NCBI RefSeq assembly: GCF_016428595.1 | Contig: NZ_JAELVQ010000018.1 | Coordinates: 1 to 64,000 of the forward strand | Source of the DNA: Snuella sedimenti | GTDB lineage: Bacteria; Bacteroidota; Bacteroidia; Flavobacteriales; Flavobacteriaceae | Direction of reading: 5' to 3' | DNA: 64,000 bases | In this document: piece after piece, positions 26,915 through 35,383 of the stretch | Layout: every line of letters starts with the position of its first letter | Position numbering within the stretch: the stretch's first letter is position 1 | The notes under the pieces: model-generated | Database searches by the model: none | What the model was told of the DNA's origin: nothing | Seen by the model: only the letters and a program-made list of their open reading frames with translations | Translations under genes and position numbers: made by a program

Positions 26915-26966
26915 ATTTTACTCGATATTCAATATTTAAATGCTCTAAAGCTAGCCTCTAAATCAA
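26915..26966. repeat. Dispersed intergenic repeat, copy A
   Basis: TTTTACTCGATATTCAATAT followed by TTAAATGCTCTAAAGCTAGC and CTCTAAATCAA aligns over about 52 bases with 35384-35433, at roughly three quarters identity. Both lie in gaps between minus-strand genes, between the stop of one and the start of the next. Copy A has a degenerate central hairpin (GCTCTAAAGC/TAGCCTCTAAAT). Confidence 0.65.
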
Positions 26967-26978
26967 TTTTTTCTCTAT

Positions 26979-27054
26979 GAACTCATCTTGACTTTTTCCA
27001 ATTGGTTAAAAAAATGCTAATTTTCACTTCAATCAAAAAAGTCAAGATGAGTTC
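26979..27054. repeat. Long inverted repeat, 19-bp arms
   Basis: Perfect arms GAACTCATCTTGACTTTTT (26979-26997) and complement (27036-27054) enclose 38 bases that include the palindrome CCAATTGG. It lies 31 bases after the TolC stop codon on the minus strand, and could serve as a terminator or be a small mobile palindrome. It is part of the same intergenic patch as repeat copy A. Confidence 0.7.
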
Positions 27055-27085
27055 TATAAAAACTTTTCAGACTTGTCGTTAGGGC

Positions 27086-28546
27086 TTACTCATATAATAT
27101 GTCCTCAATTTCTATTTTTTTATCATTGATGAAATCATATAGGGTCAGTTGTCTTAACGTATAATAGTCTATCCAAAATTTTTCTAGGGAGTTTAAATAT
27201 TGAAGTACGGCTTTGTCTTTTTCTTGTAATGCAATATTTAAATCGGTAATAGTTATTTTTCCTAAGACGTAACGCTTTTTAGATATCTCGTACCTTTTAA
27301 TGGCAATTTCCTTTGCTTTTTCGGAGGTCGCTAAAAAGTCCCTTTGGTTGGTCCAATTCAAAACATGCAAATAGATTTCTTGTTCAAAGGCTTGCTTGTC
27401 CTGTTCTATGTTATTGTTGGTTAAATCTAAATCGGCTTCGGCCATTTTGCGCCTTGACTTTGATACGCCCCAATCGAATATAGGGATGGACAAGGATAAA
27501 GATAAAATTTGTTGCTTATTGAAATTGTTAAAAAGGTTATTGAAATCATCACCATTTTGAGAAATTCCAAAATTAGCATTAAGACCTAACTCTACTTTGT
27601 TAGTCCCTTTTGCACGAGCAAGTTCCTTTTCGGCTTCTAATCGTTTTCTTCTAAACTCGATAACAGCTTTTCTATTTGACTGTGCTTCTTGAATTGCCTT
27701 GTCAACGTCAACATTAAAAAGAGCTAATTTGTCGGGAATGTCTAGTTCTATATCTTCTGTTGTCAGTTCTAGATACCGTGCTATGTTTTGGGAGGTTCTC
27801 TTTAATTCTATGGTGTTTTTTGTAACATTATTTTCTGAATTTAAAAGCGTTAATTCCATTTGTAACAACTCGTTCTCTGCAATTTTACCAACTTTAAATC
27901 GTCCTTTTGAAATTTGGTATAGTGTATCTTGATTGGAAAGATTTGTTTTTGCTATTCTTAATTGCATTTGGGCTTTTAGCAAACTAAAATAACGCTGGCA
28001 GGTGTTTATGGAGATTTGTTCCATCTTTTCTATAAAATCCCTTTTGGATTCCTCATAAATTAAGGGTTCTATCTTTTTGTCCCATCTATAAGGGTTATAA
28101 AACAATGAGTTTTGACGATACCTAAGAGAAAAGGGAATTACGGAGTATCCTATATTATCGTCAAGACCAAAAAGTTCCACGCGTTCTAAATTTGAATATA
28201 CGGATAAGGTGCCACCTGTATATGGAATGTTTTGGGATATAGATAACCCACCTTCTATTAATAGTTGATCCTGATTTACAAAAATATCCTGACCGGCATC
28301 ATTGGTTAATCTTCTAACAGAGTTCCTGTATTCCGGTAAGGTCGCATCAAGTCTAAATTGAGGTAAAAACCGTGCCTTATAGTTTTTAAAGCGCCAATAG
28401 CTTCTTTGATTAATGTTTAAGTTTGTTTTATAATCCGGCGATTTTTTTTTGGCGATAATAATAGCTTCGTCTAATGATATTTTTTGGGACTGTGAAAATG
28501 AAATTAAAGGTAAAAAAGCTATTAAAATCAGATATATTTTTTTCAT
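27086..28546 (-). CDS. TolC-family outer membrane efflux protein
   Basis: 486 residues from the ATG at 28546, which opens a clean signal peptide (MKKIYLILIAFLPLISFSQS). The upstream in-frame extension lies in the leader repeat and is not supported. Features: repeated helical hairpins of TolC type, e.g. ISLDEAIIIAKKKSPDY at the N-terminus, LQMELTLLNSENNVTKNTIELKRTSQNIARYLEL, LSLSLSIPIFDWGVSKSRRKMAEADLDLTNNNIEQDKQAFEQEI, and YEISKKRYVLGKITITDLNIALQEKDKAV. It forms the outer membrane channel for the HlyD adaptor and permease encoded just upstream. A 284-bp leader with a small ORF separates it from the permease gene. Confidence 0.92.
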   Translation of the reverse strand: MKKIYLILIAFLPLISFSQSQKISLDEAIIIAKKKSPDYKTNLNINQRSYWRFKNYKARFLPQFRLDATLPEYRNSVRRLTNDAGQDIFVNQDQLLIEGGLSISQNIPYTGGTLSVYSNLERVELFGLDDNIGYSVIPFSLRYRQNSLFYNPYRWDKKIEPLIYEESKRDFIEKMEQISINTCQRYFSLLKAQMQLRIAKTNLSNQDTLYQISKGRFKVGKIAENELLQMELTLLNSENNVTKNTIELKRTSQNIARYLELTTEDIELDIPDKLALFNVDVDKAIQEAQSNRKAVIEFRRKRLEAEKELARAKGTNKVELGLNANFGISQNGDDFNNLFNNFNKQQILSLSLSIPIFDWGVSKSRRKMAEADLDLTNNNIEQDKQAFEQEIYLHVLNWTNQRDFLATSEKAKEIAIKRYEISKKRYVLGKITITDLNIALQEKDKAVLQYLNSLEKFWIDYYTLRQLTLYDFINDKKIEIEDILYE

Positions 28547-28728
28547 ACGTTTAAATTTTGATAATTCATTTGATTTTATATTAATTATAAAATTGTGAAC
28601 GTGTGCAACCACTCCTTACACTCGTTCTCTCATTAAAAATTTTAAACATTTCCTTTTGTGAAGTAATTTTTAAAATTTCTTAATGTTCGTTTCATGTGTT
28701 TATATTTATTGTTCTTTGGAGGTCATGC
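28547..28728 (-). repeat. Duplicated leader element, copy 1 (before TolC gene)
   Basis: This stretch aligns over about 180 bases with 32656-32839. Shared blocks include TTTAAATTTT next to the start codon, TAATTATAAAATT, ATTAAAAATTTTAAACATT, TTTTGTGAAG, TTTTTAAAATTT and TATTTATTGTT. Inside lies a 17-codon ORF and an AT-rich inverted repeat. It fills most of the gap between the permease and TolC genes. The remainder, 28729-28830, shows no gene. Confidence 0.85.
28642..28695 (-). CDS. Leader peptide MKRTLRNFKNYFTKGNV
   Basis: A 17-codon ORF with ATG at 28695 and TAA at 28642. The bases before the ATG (ACAATAAATATAAACAC) are A-rich, as expected for Bacteroidota initiation, and almost identical to those before the second copy. 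The peptide differs from the copy at 32751-32804 at only four positions (Thr/Ile, Arg/Thr, Tyr/Phe, Gly/Ser). The DNA changes are mostly in codons that keep or conserve the residue, so translation seems selected. The ORF overlaps an inverted repeat, TTTTAAAAATT-like arms on both sides of its second half, so ribosome passage could change RNA folding before the TolC gene. No known leader family is recognised. Confidence 0.6.
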   Translation of the reverse strand: MKRTLRNFKNYFTKGNV

Positions 28729-28830
28729 TTCGACCTGACTTAGTACATGCGTATAACATCGATATAATCATCTTGTTGTTTAACATAAATGTTACATGGC
28801 ATGTGTGTTTGCAGTTTGAAAAGTATGAGG

Positions 28831-30210
28831 TTATTCACTTCTTAAAGCTTCAATTGGACGCTTTTTTGCTGCTGCCTTAGCAGGAAAGATTCCAAAGACC
28901 AATCCTACGATAACTGCAATAAAGAAGGATATTAAAATTGAATTCAATGATAGGACGGTTTCAACTCCAGAAAATATTTGAATGATATAAGCTCCAATCA
29001 CACCAACCACAATTCCTATTATACCTCCCCCTAAACTGATAAGTATAGATTCCGATAAAAATTGAAGGATTACATCTTCTTCGGAAGCACCTATTGCTCT
29101 AACAATACCAATCTCTTTTGTACGCTCCAGAACCGACGCCAACATAATATTCATAATGCCAATACCGCCTATTAGGAGCGATATTCCGGCAATAATACTT
29201 AATACAATATTAAAAATTTGTTTTGTTTTTTGCTGCTGTTTGAGTAGTTGAATAGGGATTTCAATTTCAAAATCCAGGACATCGTTATGCCTCCTTTTTA
29301 ACATTTTACTTAATACTTCAGCAGTAGCTTTAAGTTCATTGGAATTAGAGACCTGAACCGTTAATTTATCTATTTGATGGTAATTCCCTCTGGGAATGCG
29401 ATTTTTGGGACCACTTTGTCCTCCTCCAGACGCGAAAACCATACCACCAAAATCACCATTAGTTTTTTTGTCAACTATTGTTTTTCTGTCTAGATACCTA
29501 ATTAAAAAAGTATTTATGGGTATGTAAACATCCTGGTTTAAATCTCTAATACCTAAATTTTCTTGCGCTTTTTCTGAAATGAATTTTTCTTCAATAACGC
29601 CAGTAACTTGCAGCCAAACGTCTTTTACTTTAATTTGTTTGCCCAAGGCACTCTCCCCAGTAAATAATTTTTTTTCTACTTTTTTGCCAATAATACAAAC
29701 TGGAAGTGCATTTTTCATTTGGTAAGTCGAAAATGGCCTTCCATTTTCAATAGCAATATTCGATGTTTCAAAGAATGTATTTGATACTCCTATGAGTTTA
29801 ACGGCGTTCTGTTTTCCATTGTTAATCATATAGGCGTCCATTACAATTTCGGGACTAATTGCTTTTACACTTGGGATGTAATCTTTAATACTAATAGCAT
29901 CCTGTATATCAAGGCCTTTCGAAAAACGCTTTGTTTCGGCATTCCCTTCTTGGTTTTCATTTTCGTTGGAATTATCGTTTTCTTTATCGGGAATTGGTGT
30001 AATTACGATATTATTGACTCCAACAAGTTCTAATTGAGAAAGTATTTCTTTTTCTGCACCATTACCAATAGCCAACATTGTAATGACGGACGCAACACCG
30101 AAAATGATTCCCAGAGCTGTTAAAAAAGTTCTAACTTTATTGGTTTTGATGAACCAAATAGCTTCTGTAAAGTTAGACTTCAGTTTCTCAATAAATATTT
30201 TGTCTATCAT
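28831..30210 (-). CDS. MacB-type ABC transporter permease, FtsX family
   Basis: 459 residues. A cytoplasmic N-terminus, first membrane helix in KVRTFLTALGIIFGVASVITMLAIGNGAEKEIL, a large periplasmic MacB-PCD domain (about 60-330), then three membrane helices (IVLSIIAGISLLIGGIGIMNIMLASVLERTKEIGIVRAIGAS, ISLGGGIIGIVVGVIGAYI, ISFFIAVIVGLVFGIFPAKAAAKKRPIEALR). It couples an ATPase to the periplasmic adaptor by mechanotransmission. It lies one base after the HlyD gene stop. No ATP-binding domain is fused or encoded nearby, so the ATPase must come from elsewhere. Confidence 0.92.
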   Translation of the reverse strand: MIDKIFIEKLKSNFTEAIWFIKTNKVRTFLTALGIIFGVASVITMLAIGNGAEKEILSQLELVGVNNIVITPIPDKENDNSNENENQEGNAETKRFSKGLDIQDAISIKDYIPSVKAISPEIVMDAYMINNGKQNAVKLIGVSNTFFETSNIAIENGRPFSTYQMKNALPVCIIGKKVEKKLFTGESALGKQIKVKDVWLQVTGVIEEKFISEKAQENLGIRDLNQDVYIPINTFLIRYLDRKTIVDKKTNGDFGGMVFASGGGQSGPKNRIPRGNYHQIDKLTVQVSNSNELKATAEVLSKMLKRRHNDVLDFEIEIPIQLLKQQQKTKQIFNIVLSIIAGISLLIGGIGIMNIMLASVLERTKEIGIVRAIGASEEDVILQFLSESILISLGGGIIGIVVGVIGAYIIQIFSGVETVLSLNSILISFFIAVIVGLVFGIFPAKAAAKKRPIEALRSE

Positions 30211-30211
30211 T

Positions 30212-31456
30212 TTATTGTAATGGTTTTATATTTTTATCATCTAAACCATCTGGTTTATTTAGATAGACTACATCATTCTCTTTTAACCCTTTTTTTATAA
30301 TTACAACTTCGTTGTTAGACAAACCTAATTCCACTTGCTGTTTTTCAATCGATAAGCCGGACTTAACATAAGCATAGCTTATAGAATCTTTCGAAAATAC
30401 GGCCTCCAAGGGCATCATGAGTACATCATCTTCCTGGTATGTTAAAATTCTATTGGATGTTGTCATTCCTGGCCTGATGTTGTCATTGGTTTCATTTAAT
30501 TTGATTAGGACTTGAAACAGTTTAATATCTGAACCCTGTTTCTTTTCACCTACGTTGGCAACTTCGGTTACCGTTCCATCTATTTCTATATCCGGAAAGG
30601 CATCAAATCCTACTTTTACCTTTAAGTCTTTTTTTAATTTTCTAACATCGACCTCATTGCTATAAGTCTTGGACTCCATTTTTGAAAGATCTGGTAAACT
30701 GGCGATGGCAGGATCCCAATATCCTATGTCGGCGCCTACTTTTCGTTTAGCTCCATTCCATTCTTTAATATAAGTGACCATACCATTGTCGTCTGAGAAA
30801 ACCGTGAATTCTTTTTGAAGATCCATGAGATCTGCTATCTGTTTTTTGATTTTAGCAACTTCAGTCCCAACTTCAACCATTTTAGCATCTGCTTGCCTCT
30901 TTTTTATGGAGTAATCTGCCTTTTTTTCTTTTAAATTCCGTTCGGTTTTTTCAATATTAATTTCTAGCGAACGTATAGTAGCAGGAGGTTCATATTTAGA
31001 ACGTTCTAATTCCAGTTTGTCTTCTTCAATTTTAAATTGCAGATCTTTTATGCCATTGCGTTCTTGTTTGAGTGTTAGTGTGGTGTCTAACTCCTGCTGT
31101 GTGTATTTGGATTGTGCTTTGTCAAGATTCAATTGAGCATCAAGAATTTTTCCGTTAAGTTCTGAGGCATCAATTCTACCAACATAATCTCCTTTTTTTA
31201 CAATGGTTCCTTCAGGAACTAAATCTTGAATTTTAAATCGATAAATGCCAAATCGATTTGTATTTGAAGGACCTTTTAGTTTTTTTAGACTTGTCGATTG
31301 GGCTTCACCTGAAATGACGACTTCGTCTAGGAAAGAGCCTTTAGTTACTTTAGAAGTGAGAGAAGTGTTTTCGTCATTAGTACTACTGTAAAATGAATAA
31401 GTAGCAATAAGGGTTATAGCAATTAACCCTAAATAGATAAGCTTTTTTTTGTTCAT
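30212..31456 (-). CDS. HlyD/MacA-type periplasmic adaptor
   Basis: 414 residues. One N-terminal membrane anchor (KLIYLGLIAITLIATYSFYSS). Then the barrel/lipoyl halves (KGSFLDEVVISGEAQS; PEGTIVKKGDYVGRID), a long coiled-coil hairpin of about residues 115-215 (QLNLDKAQSKYTQQELD to AKIKKQIADLMDLQKEF), and the C-terminal barrel (GMVTYIKEWNGAKRKVGADIGYWD, ASLPDLSKMES, VGFDAFPDIEIDGTV). It bridges the permease and the TolC channel. First gene of the export operon. The upstream 347 bases (31457-31803) hold no gene that I can see. Confidence 0.93.
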   Translation of the reverse strand: MNKKKLIYLGLIAITLIATYSFYSSTNDENTSLTSKVTKGSFLDEVVISGEAQSTSLKKLKGPSNTNRFGIYRFKIQDLVPEGTIVKKGDYVGRIDASELNGKILDAQLNLDKAQSKYTQQELDTTLTLKQERNGIKDLQFKIEEDKLELERSKYEPPATIRSLEINIEKTERNLKEKKADYSIKKRQADAKMVEVGTEVAKIKKQIADLMDLQKEFTVFSDDNGMVTYIKEWNGAKRKVGADIGYWDPAIASLPDLSKMESKTYSNEVDVRKLKKDLKVKVGFDAFPDIEIDGTVTEVANVGEKKQGSDIKLFQVLIKLNETNDNIRPGMTTSNRILTYQEDDVLMMPLEAVFSKDSISYAYVKSGLSIEKQQVELGLSNNEVVIIKKGLKENDVVYLNKPDGLDDKNIKPLQ

Positions 31457-31803
31457 AATTTTTGATTGATGATGTTTAAAAAAAATAAAAGTAACTAGTA
31501 TTTAGTTCTGTAAAAGTTAACTTTTTTATAAAATTCTTACAATTAATATTTTATTAACGTTTAAAAAACAAAAAACTGATTTATTAAATAATCTTTTGAT
31601 TGTAATAAAAACCTATCAATTATTGTGCCGATATGAAATTTCATCCAAATGAAAATTATTTTCTGTCAACTTATGATTGGAATTTTGATGTAATAATACG
31701 TATTTACTACTAGTTTTGTAATTCATATTTAGGAATGGCTATAATAATAGAAATGAAAGGGGAGAGACTTAGGATACTAAACCTGAATTATAAGGAAAAG
31801 AAC
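31457..31803. other. Intergenic gap, nothing recognised
   Basis: 347 AT-rich bases between the HlyD start and the DUF4249 stop. I see no ORF, no strong hairpin and no TAnnTTTG element facing the HlyD gene. The promoter of the export operon should be here but is not obvious. Confidence 0.5.
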
Positions 31804-32655
31804 TTACTCAACTATGTATTGAAAGGAGGCTACTTCTGAAGCTCTAAAATAGCCTAGCGGATAATTATCTGGATTTGTAATGTTTACGCAATTACCTCTT
31901 ACCGATGCTGGTTGTGTTTCAAAAGGATCGCCCGATTCGTCATCACTTTGTTGGAGTAAAATATTCATAAAATTGTAGAACCGTTTTGATATGCCAAAGT
32001 TTCTAATAATAAGTTCGTTACCAGTATTTAAGTCTTCACTAGAATGAAAGGCAAAAATTTCGTTGCCATCGTTAAATTCATCATCATAAACTTCTAAGCT
32101 TAATATTTCGGTATCAGTATTTATAAATTCAAAAAAGTAATAATTTTCAATATCCTTGGGGTCTTTGTAGTAAGCTTTTATTTCCGTTTCTTCGCCGGAA
32201 AAACCGCCATTATTTTTTTGCTCTACATAATCTATATCGCTTACGGGAATAAGTGTTTCGGCACCTGTATATAGCTCATCCTTATATATAATGTTAAGGT
32301 TGTAAGTACCATTAATGACTGCTATAAAATTGTTGGTTCTGTAAATACCTGTATTATCTTCTTCTGTAAAAATAAAGGTGTTATTGTTGGAATCCGTAAC
32401 TGTTACAATGGCTCCGGTAGCGGGTGGTACCGTGTTATCAAAATAAGGTGCACTAAGTGTTAACTGAATGTATTGTGCTGTTCCATCCGAGCCTTTAAAC
32501 CAGTTTAAGGAGGCGTTTATTACCAGTTTAGGCTTAGATTTAGGTACTTCTACCTTAATGACATCTTCACATGAAATAGAAAGAAAACTAAGTGCCAGTA
32601 TGTACACAAAGTTTTTTGTGAAGCTGTTCTTAAAATTGGTTGATATTCGTTTCAT
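31804..32655 (-). CDS. DUF4249 lipoprotein, partner of the TonB receptor
   Basis: 283 residues with a lipoprotein signal (ILALSFLSISC, Cys29). The body fits DUF4249: VEVPKSKPKLVINASLNW, then VTVTDSNNNTFIFTEEDNTGIYRT, YNLNIIYKDELYTGAETLIPV, and C-terminal PASVRGNCVNITNPDNYPLGYFRAS. The family is encoded next to TonB-dependent receptors in Bacteroidota and is probably an outer membrane surface partner; ligand unknown. Its first residues, MKRISTNFKNSFTKNFV, closely match the leader peptide encoded about 150 bases upstream (MKRILTNFKNFFTKSNV), so its N-terminus seems derived from a copy of that element. The TonB receptor gene is upstream. Confidence 0.88.
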   Translation of the reverse strand: MKRISTNFKNSFTKNFVYILALSFLSISCEDVIKVEVPKSKPKLVINASLNWFKGSDGTAQYIQLTLSAPYFDNTVPPATGAIVTVTDSNNNTFIFTEEDNTGIYRTNNFIAVINGTYNLNIIYKDELYTGAETLIPVSDIDYVEQKNNGGFSGEETEIKAYYKDPKDIENYYFFEFINTDTEILSLEVYDDEFNDGNEIFAFHSSEDLNTGNELIIRNFGISKRFYNFMNILLQQSDDESGDPFETQPASVRGNCVNITNPDNYPLGYFRASEVASFQYIVE

Positions 32656-32839
32656 TCGTTTAAATTTTAGTAATTATTTTGACTATATGTTAATTATAAA
32701 ATTAGGAACGAATGTAAGCTCTCGTTGCACTCGCTCTCACATTAAAAATTTTAAACATTACTTTTTGTGAAGAAATTTTTAAAATTTGTTAATATTCGTT
32801 TCATCTGTTAATATTTATTGTTTTTCAGTGGTCAGATGC
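32656..32839 (-). repeat. Duplicated leader element, copy 2 (before DUF4249 gene)
   Basis: Homologous to 28547-28728 along its whole length, in the same orientation and at the same place relative to the start codon of the downstream gene. It holds the second leader ORF and an inverted repeat of ATTAAAAATTTTAAAC (32741-32756) with TTTTTAAAATTTGTTAAT (32776-32793). The remaining gap to the TonB receptor stop, 32840-32948, contains TAATTTAG-like sequence but no clear promoter. Confidence 0.85.
32751..32804 (-). CDS. Leader peptide MKRILTNFKNFFTKSNV
   Basis: 17-codon ORF, ATG at 32804, TAA at 32751, with an A-rich upstream region (ACAATAAATATTAACAG). Paralogous to 28642-28695 and to the N-terminus of the DUF4249 protein just downstream. 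The stop codon lies in one arm of the AT-rich inverted repeat and the middle of the ORF in the other, the geometry of a translation-sensitive attenuator. No run of one amino acid is present, so an amino-acid starvation signal is unlikely; Lys, Asn and Phe dominate. Confidence 0.6.
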   Translation of the reverse strand: MKRILTNFKNFFTKSNV

Positions 32840-32948
32840 GATGCCTAAATTATGATATGATCACGTGTTTTTATTTTGAAAATAGGAGTTCGTGAATCTT
32901 CGATTTCGGTTGGGTTTGCAACTTTTTGTTAATGGGCATTTCATAAAC

Positions 32949-35318
32949 TTAAAACTTAAAATTATAAGATATTGAAGGCACAATACCGAAAATAGAAAGT
33001 CGAATGGCTTCATTCAATCTTGTATCGTTATTTTGCCTAAATGCTATTGACGCTGCATTTCTTCTATTGTAAATATTATAGATGCTAAATACCCAATAAC
33101 TTTGCCAGCCACTTAACTTATTAGGTTTTGGTGTATAGGTTGCGGCAATGTCTAAGCGATTGTATGCAGGCAATCTGTCTGTGTTTCTCCCATTAAAGTT
33201 AGGTACGTTAATACCATTGTATTCATACTGTCCATTTGGGTAGGTTGTTGGCTGACCGGTTTGAAATATAAAATTAGCATTTATTTTCAATTTCTTGTTC
33301 CATTGGTAGCTGCCTGTAAATGATAGGTCGTGGGTTTTGTCATAAGGCGTTTTATACCATTTTCCATTATTTATACCCAGTTCGGTTACTGATCTGCCTT
33401 TTGTTTGTTGTTCTGAATTAGATAGGGTATAGGCAAGCCATCCATTAAAAACACCTTTATTTTTTTTGAGGAGTAATTCTAAGCCATATGCTTTTGCTTT
33501 TCCATTTAAAATAACCTGTTCAATGGCATTATTTGCAATTAAATTTGCACCATCAATATAATCAATTCTATTTTTTACGGTTTTGTAAAAACTTTCAATT
33601 TCTAATGAATACCGGTTGTTATTTAAGTTTTTAAAGTATCCAACAGCAAATTGATTCAGCAATTGGGGTTTCGTATACTTGCCACTGGGAGTCCAAACAT
33701 CAAGAGGCGTGGGAGAACTGGTATTTGACAGTAAATGTAAATACTGACTTATTTTATTGTAGCTTAATTTTATAGAGTTGTTTTCATTTAATTGGTAAGC
33801 TAATGCCAGACGCGGTTCTAAATTATGAAATCTGGCTATTATATTACTACGTTTGTATGTCTCACTTCCGGTTGGTTCGGCAGATTCATAAATCTTTAGA
33901 TCATTATTGAATAAAACAGGTTGGTTATTTTTATAGGTGCTAAGTTCGTTCTGTCCTAATCTAAAGAACGAACTGAACCTTAGTCCATATGATAGTGCTA
34001 TTGCATTTGAAACTTTATGATTTACATCTAAATAGATTGCATTTTCAAAAGCATATTTATCTGTTAGTTTAAAAGGGTTAATGCCAGATGTCTCTGTAGT
34101 TGGTACTATATTGCCTGGATTGAATTTGTAATAAATACTGTTCAGACCATATTCCAGTTTTAATTTGTTGCTTAAATAGTGTTTAAAATCGTATTTTAAG
34201 TTAAAGTTTTTAATACCAGAGTTCCAATCGAATTCAACAAAATTAAGTTTTAGGCCGTAATAGTAATCGGAGTAGATTAATGAAAGATTAGAAAAGAGTT
34301 TATCATTGAACAAATGGTTCCATCTAAAATTTAATACACTGTTACCATACGTATTATCGAAGTTGTCTGCAATTCTAAACACATCACGCCCAAAATATCC
34401 TGAGAGGTATATATTATTATTTCTGTTCAACTTATAACTTAACTTGGTGTTTAAATCATAAAAATATGCAATGTTGTCAATATCGAATAGAGGAAGAAAC
34501 AAATGTGCATAAGATGATCTACCGCCAAACAAAAATGAACCTTTATCTTTTTTTAAAGGTCCCTCGACCAGAAGCCTACTGGATACGAGTCCTATGCCAC
34601 CATTAAAATGAAGGGCTTTGCTGTTGCCTTCCTTTTGATAGATATCTAAAACCGAAGACACGCGACCACCATACCGTGCAGGGATACCCCCTTTAAAAAG
34701 CTTGAGATCTTTTATGGCATCTGGGTTAAAAACCGAAAAGAAGCCAAACAAATGTGAAGCGTTATATATTGTAGCTTCATCTAAAAGAATTAGGTTTTGG
34801 TCTGCAGCACCGCCCCGAACATTGAAGCCAGATGAACCTTCACCAGCGTTCGTTACGCCAGGAAGTAATGTAATGGCTTTTATAATATCGGATTCCCCAA
34901 GTACCACCGGTATTTCTTTAATGGTTCCAGAAGTAATACGGTTTACGCTCATTTGTGGCGATTTTACGTCGAGCTTTTCACTATTACTTGTTATAACAAT
35001 TTCGTCGAGGCTTTCTAGTATATCAGTGAGGCTGTAATTTTTTGATATATTTTTTGACAGTATTAAGGTGTCAATTTTCTTATTAAAGCCTAGGTAGCTT
35101 ATTTCTACTATATAATTGTTTTTTGGTAAAGTAATAGAAAAGAAGCCATATTCGTTGGTTGTAGTACCTGTTTTTAAATCGGGGAATAAAATGTTAACAC
35201 CAATTAGAGTTTCATTACTTTTTTCTTCAAATACGGTTCCGCTAAAGGTGAATTTTTCTTGAGCATTTGTAATATTGAGGAAAAGAATAAAGAATAGCCA
35301 GAATATTTTATGGTGCAT
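32949..35318 (-). CDS. TonB-dependent receptor
   Basis: 789 residues. Signal peptide (IFWLFFILFLNITNAQ), a carboxypeptidase-regulatory-like domain (FTFSGTVFEEKSNETLIGVNILFPDLKTGTTTNEYGFFSITLP), a plug domain (VLGESDIIKAITLLPGVTNAGEGSSGFNVRGGAADQNLILLDEATIYNASHLFGFFSVFNPDAIKDLKLFKGGIPARYGGRVSSVLDI) and a barrel ending in a typical aromatic strand (FGIVPSISYNFKF). It lacks an STN domain, and it is about 790 residues long, so it is not SusC type. It is paired with DUF4249, an arrangement common in Bacteroidota with unknown substrate (metal complexes, cofactors or peptides are possible). Confidence 0.93.
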   Translation of the reverse strand: MHHKIFWLFFILFLNITNAQEKFTFSGTVFEEKSNETLIGVNILFPDLKTGTTTNEYGFFSITLPKNNYIVEISYLGFNKKIDTLILSKNISKNYSLTDILESLDEIVITSNSEKLDVKSPQMSVNRITSGTIKEIPVVLGESDIIKAITLLPGVTNAGEGSSGFNVRGGAADQNLILLDEATIYNASHLFGFFSVFNPDAIKDLKLFKGGIPARYGGRVSSVLDIYQKEGNSKALHFNGGIGLVSSRLLVEGPLKKDKGSFLFGGRSSYAHLFLPLFDIDNIAYFYDLNTKLSYKLNRNNNIYLSGYFGRDVFRIADNFDNTYGNSVLNFRWNHLFNDKLFSNLSLIYSDYYYGLKLNFVEFDWNSGIKNFNLKYDFKHYLSNKLKLEYGLNSIYYKFNPGNIVPTTETSGINPFKLTDKYAFENAIYLDVNHKVSNAIALSYGLRFSSFFRLGQNELSTYKNNQPVLFNNDLKIYESAEPTGSETYKRSNIIARFHNLEPRLALAYQLNENNSIKLSYNKISQYLHLLSNTSSPTPLDVWTPSGKYTKPQLLNQFAVGYFKNLNNNRYSLEIESFYKTVKNRIDYIDGANLIANNAIEQVILNGKAKAYGLELLLKKNKGVFNGWLAYTLSNSEQQTKGRSVTELGINNGKWYKTPYDKTHDLSFTGSYQWNKKLKINANFIFQTGQPTTYPNGQYEYNGINVPNFNGRNTDRLPAYNRLDIAATYTPKPNKLSGWQSYWVFSIYNIYNRRNAASIAFRQNNDTRLNEAIRLSIFGIVPSISYNFKF

Positions 35319-35343
35319 TATTTAGCATTTTGTGTAAAAATAA

Positions 35344-35369
35344 AAAAAGCTCCTTTAAAGGAGCTTTTT
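35344..35369 (-). terminator. Rho-independent terminator after icd
   Basis: A perfect 26-base palindrome (AAAAAGCTCCTTT and complement) with T runs on both strands. It lies between the icd stop and the TonB receptor start on the minus strand, so it ends the icd transcript and isolates the receptor operon. It can work in both directions. Confidence 0.85.
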
Positions 35370-35383
35370 AGTAGTATTAAATT

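Noticed and set aside
28642-32804. Similarity of the leader peptides to the N-terminus of MscL channels (FKxFxxxxNV)
   Set aside because: The match is too short, and both ORFs stop at once; no MscL body follows.
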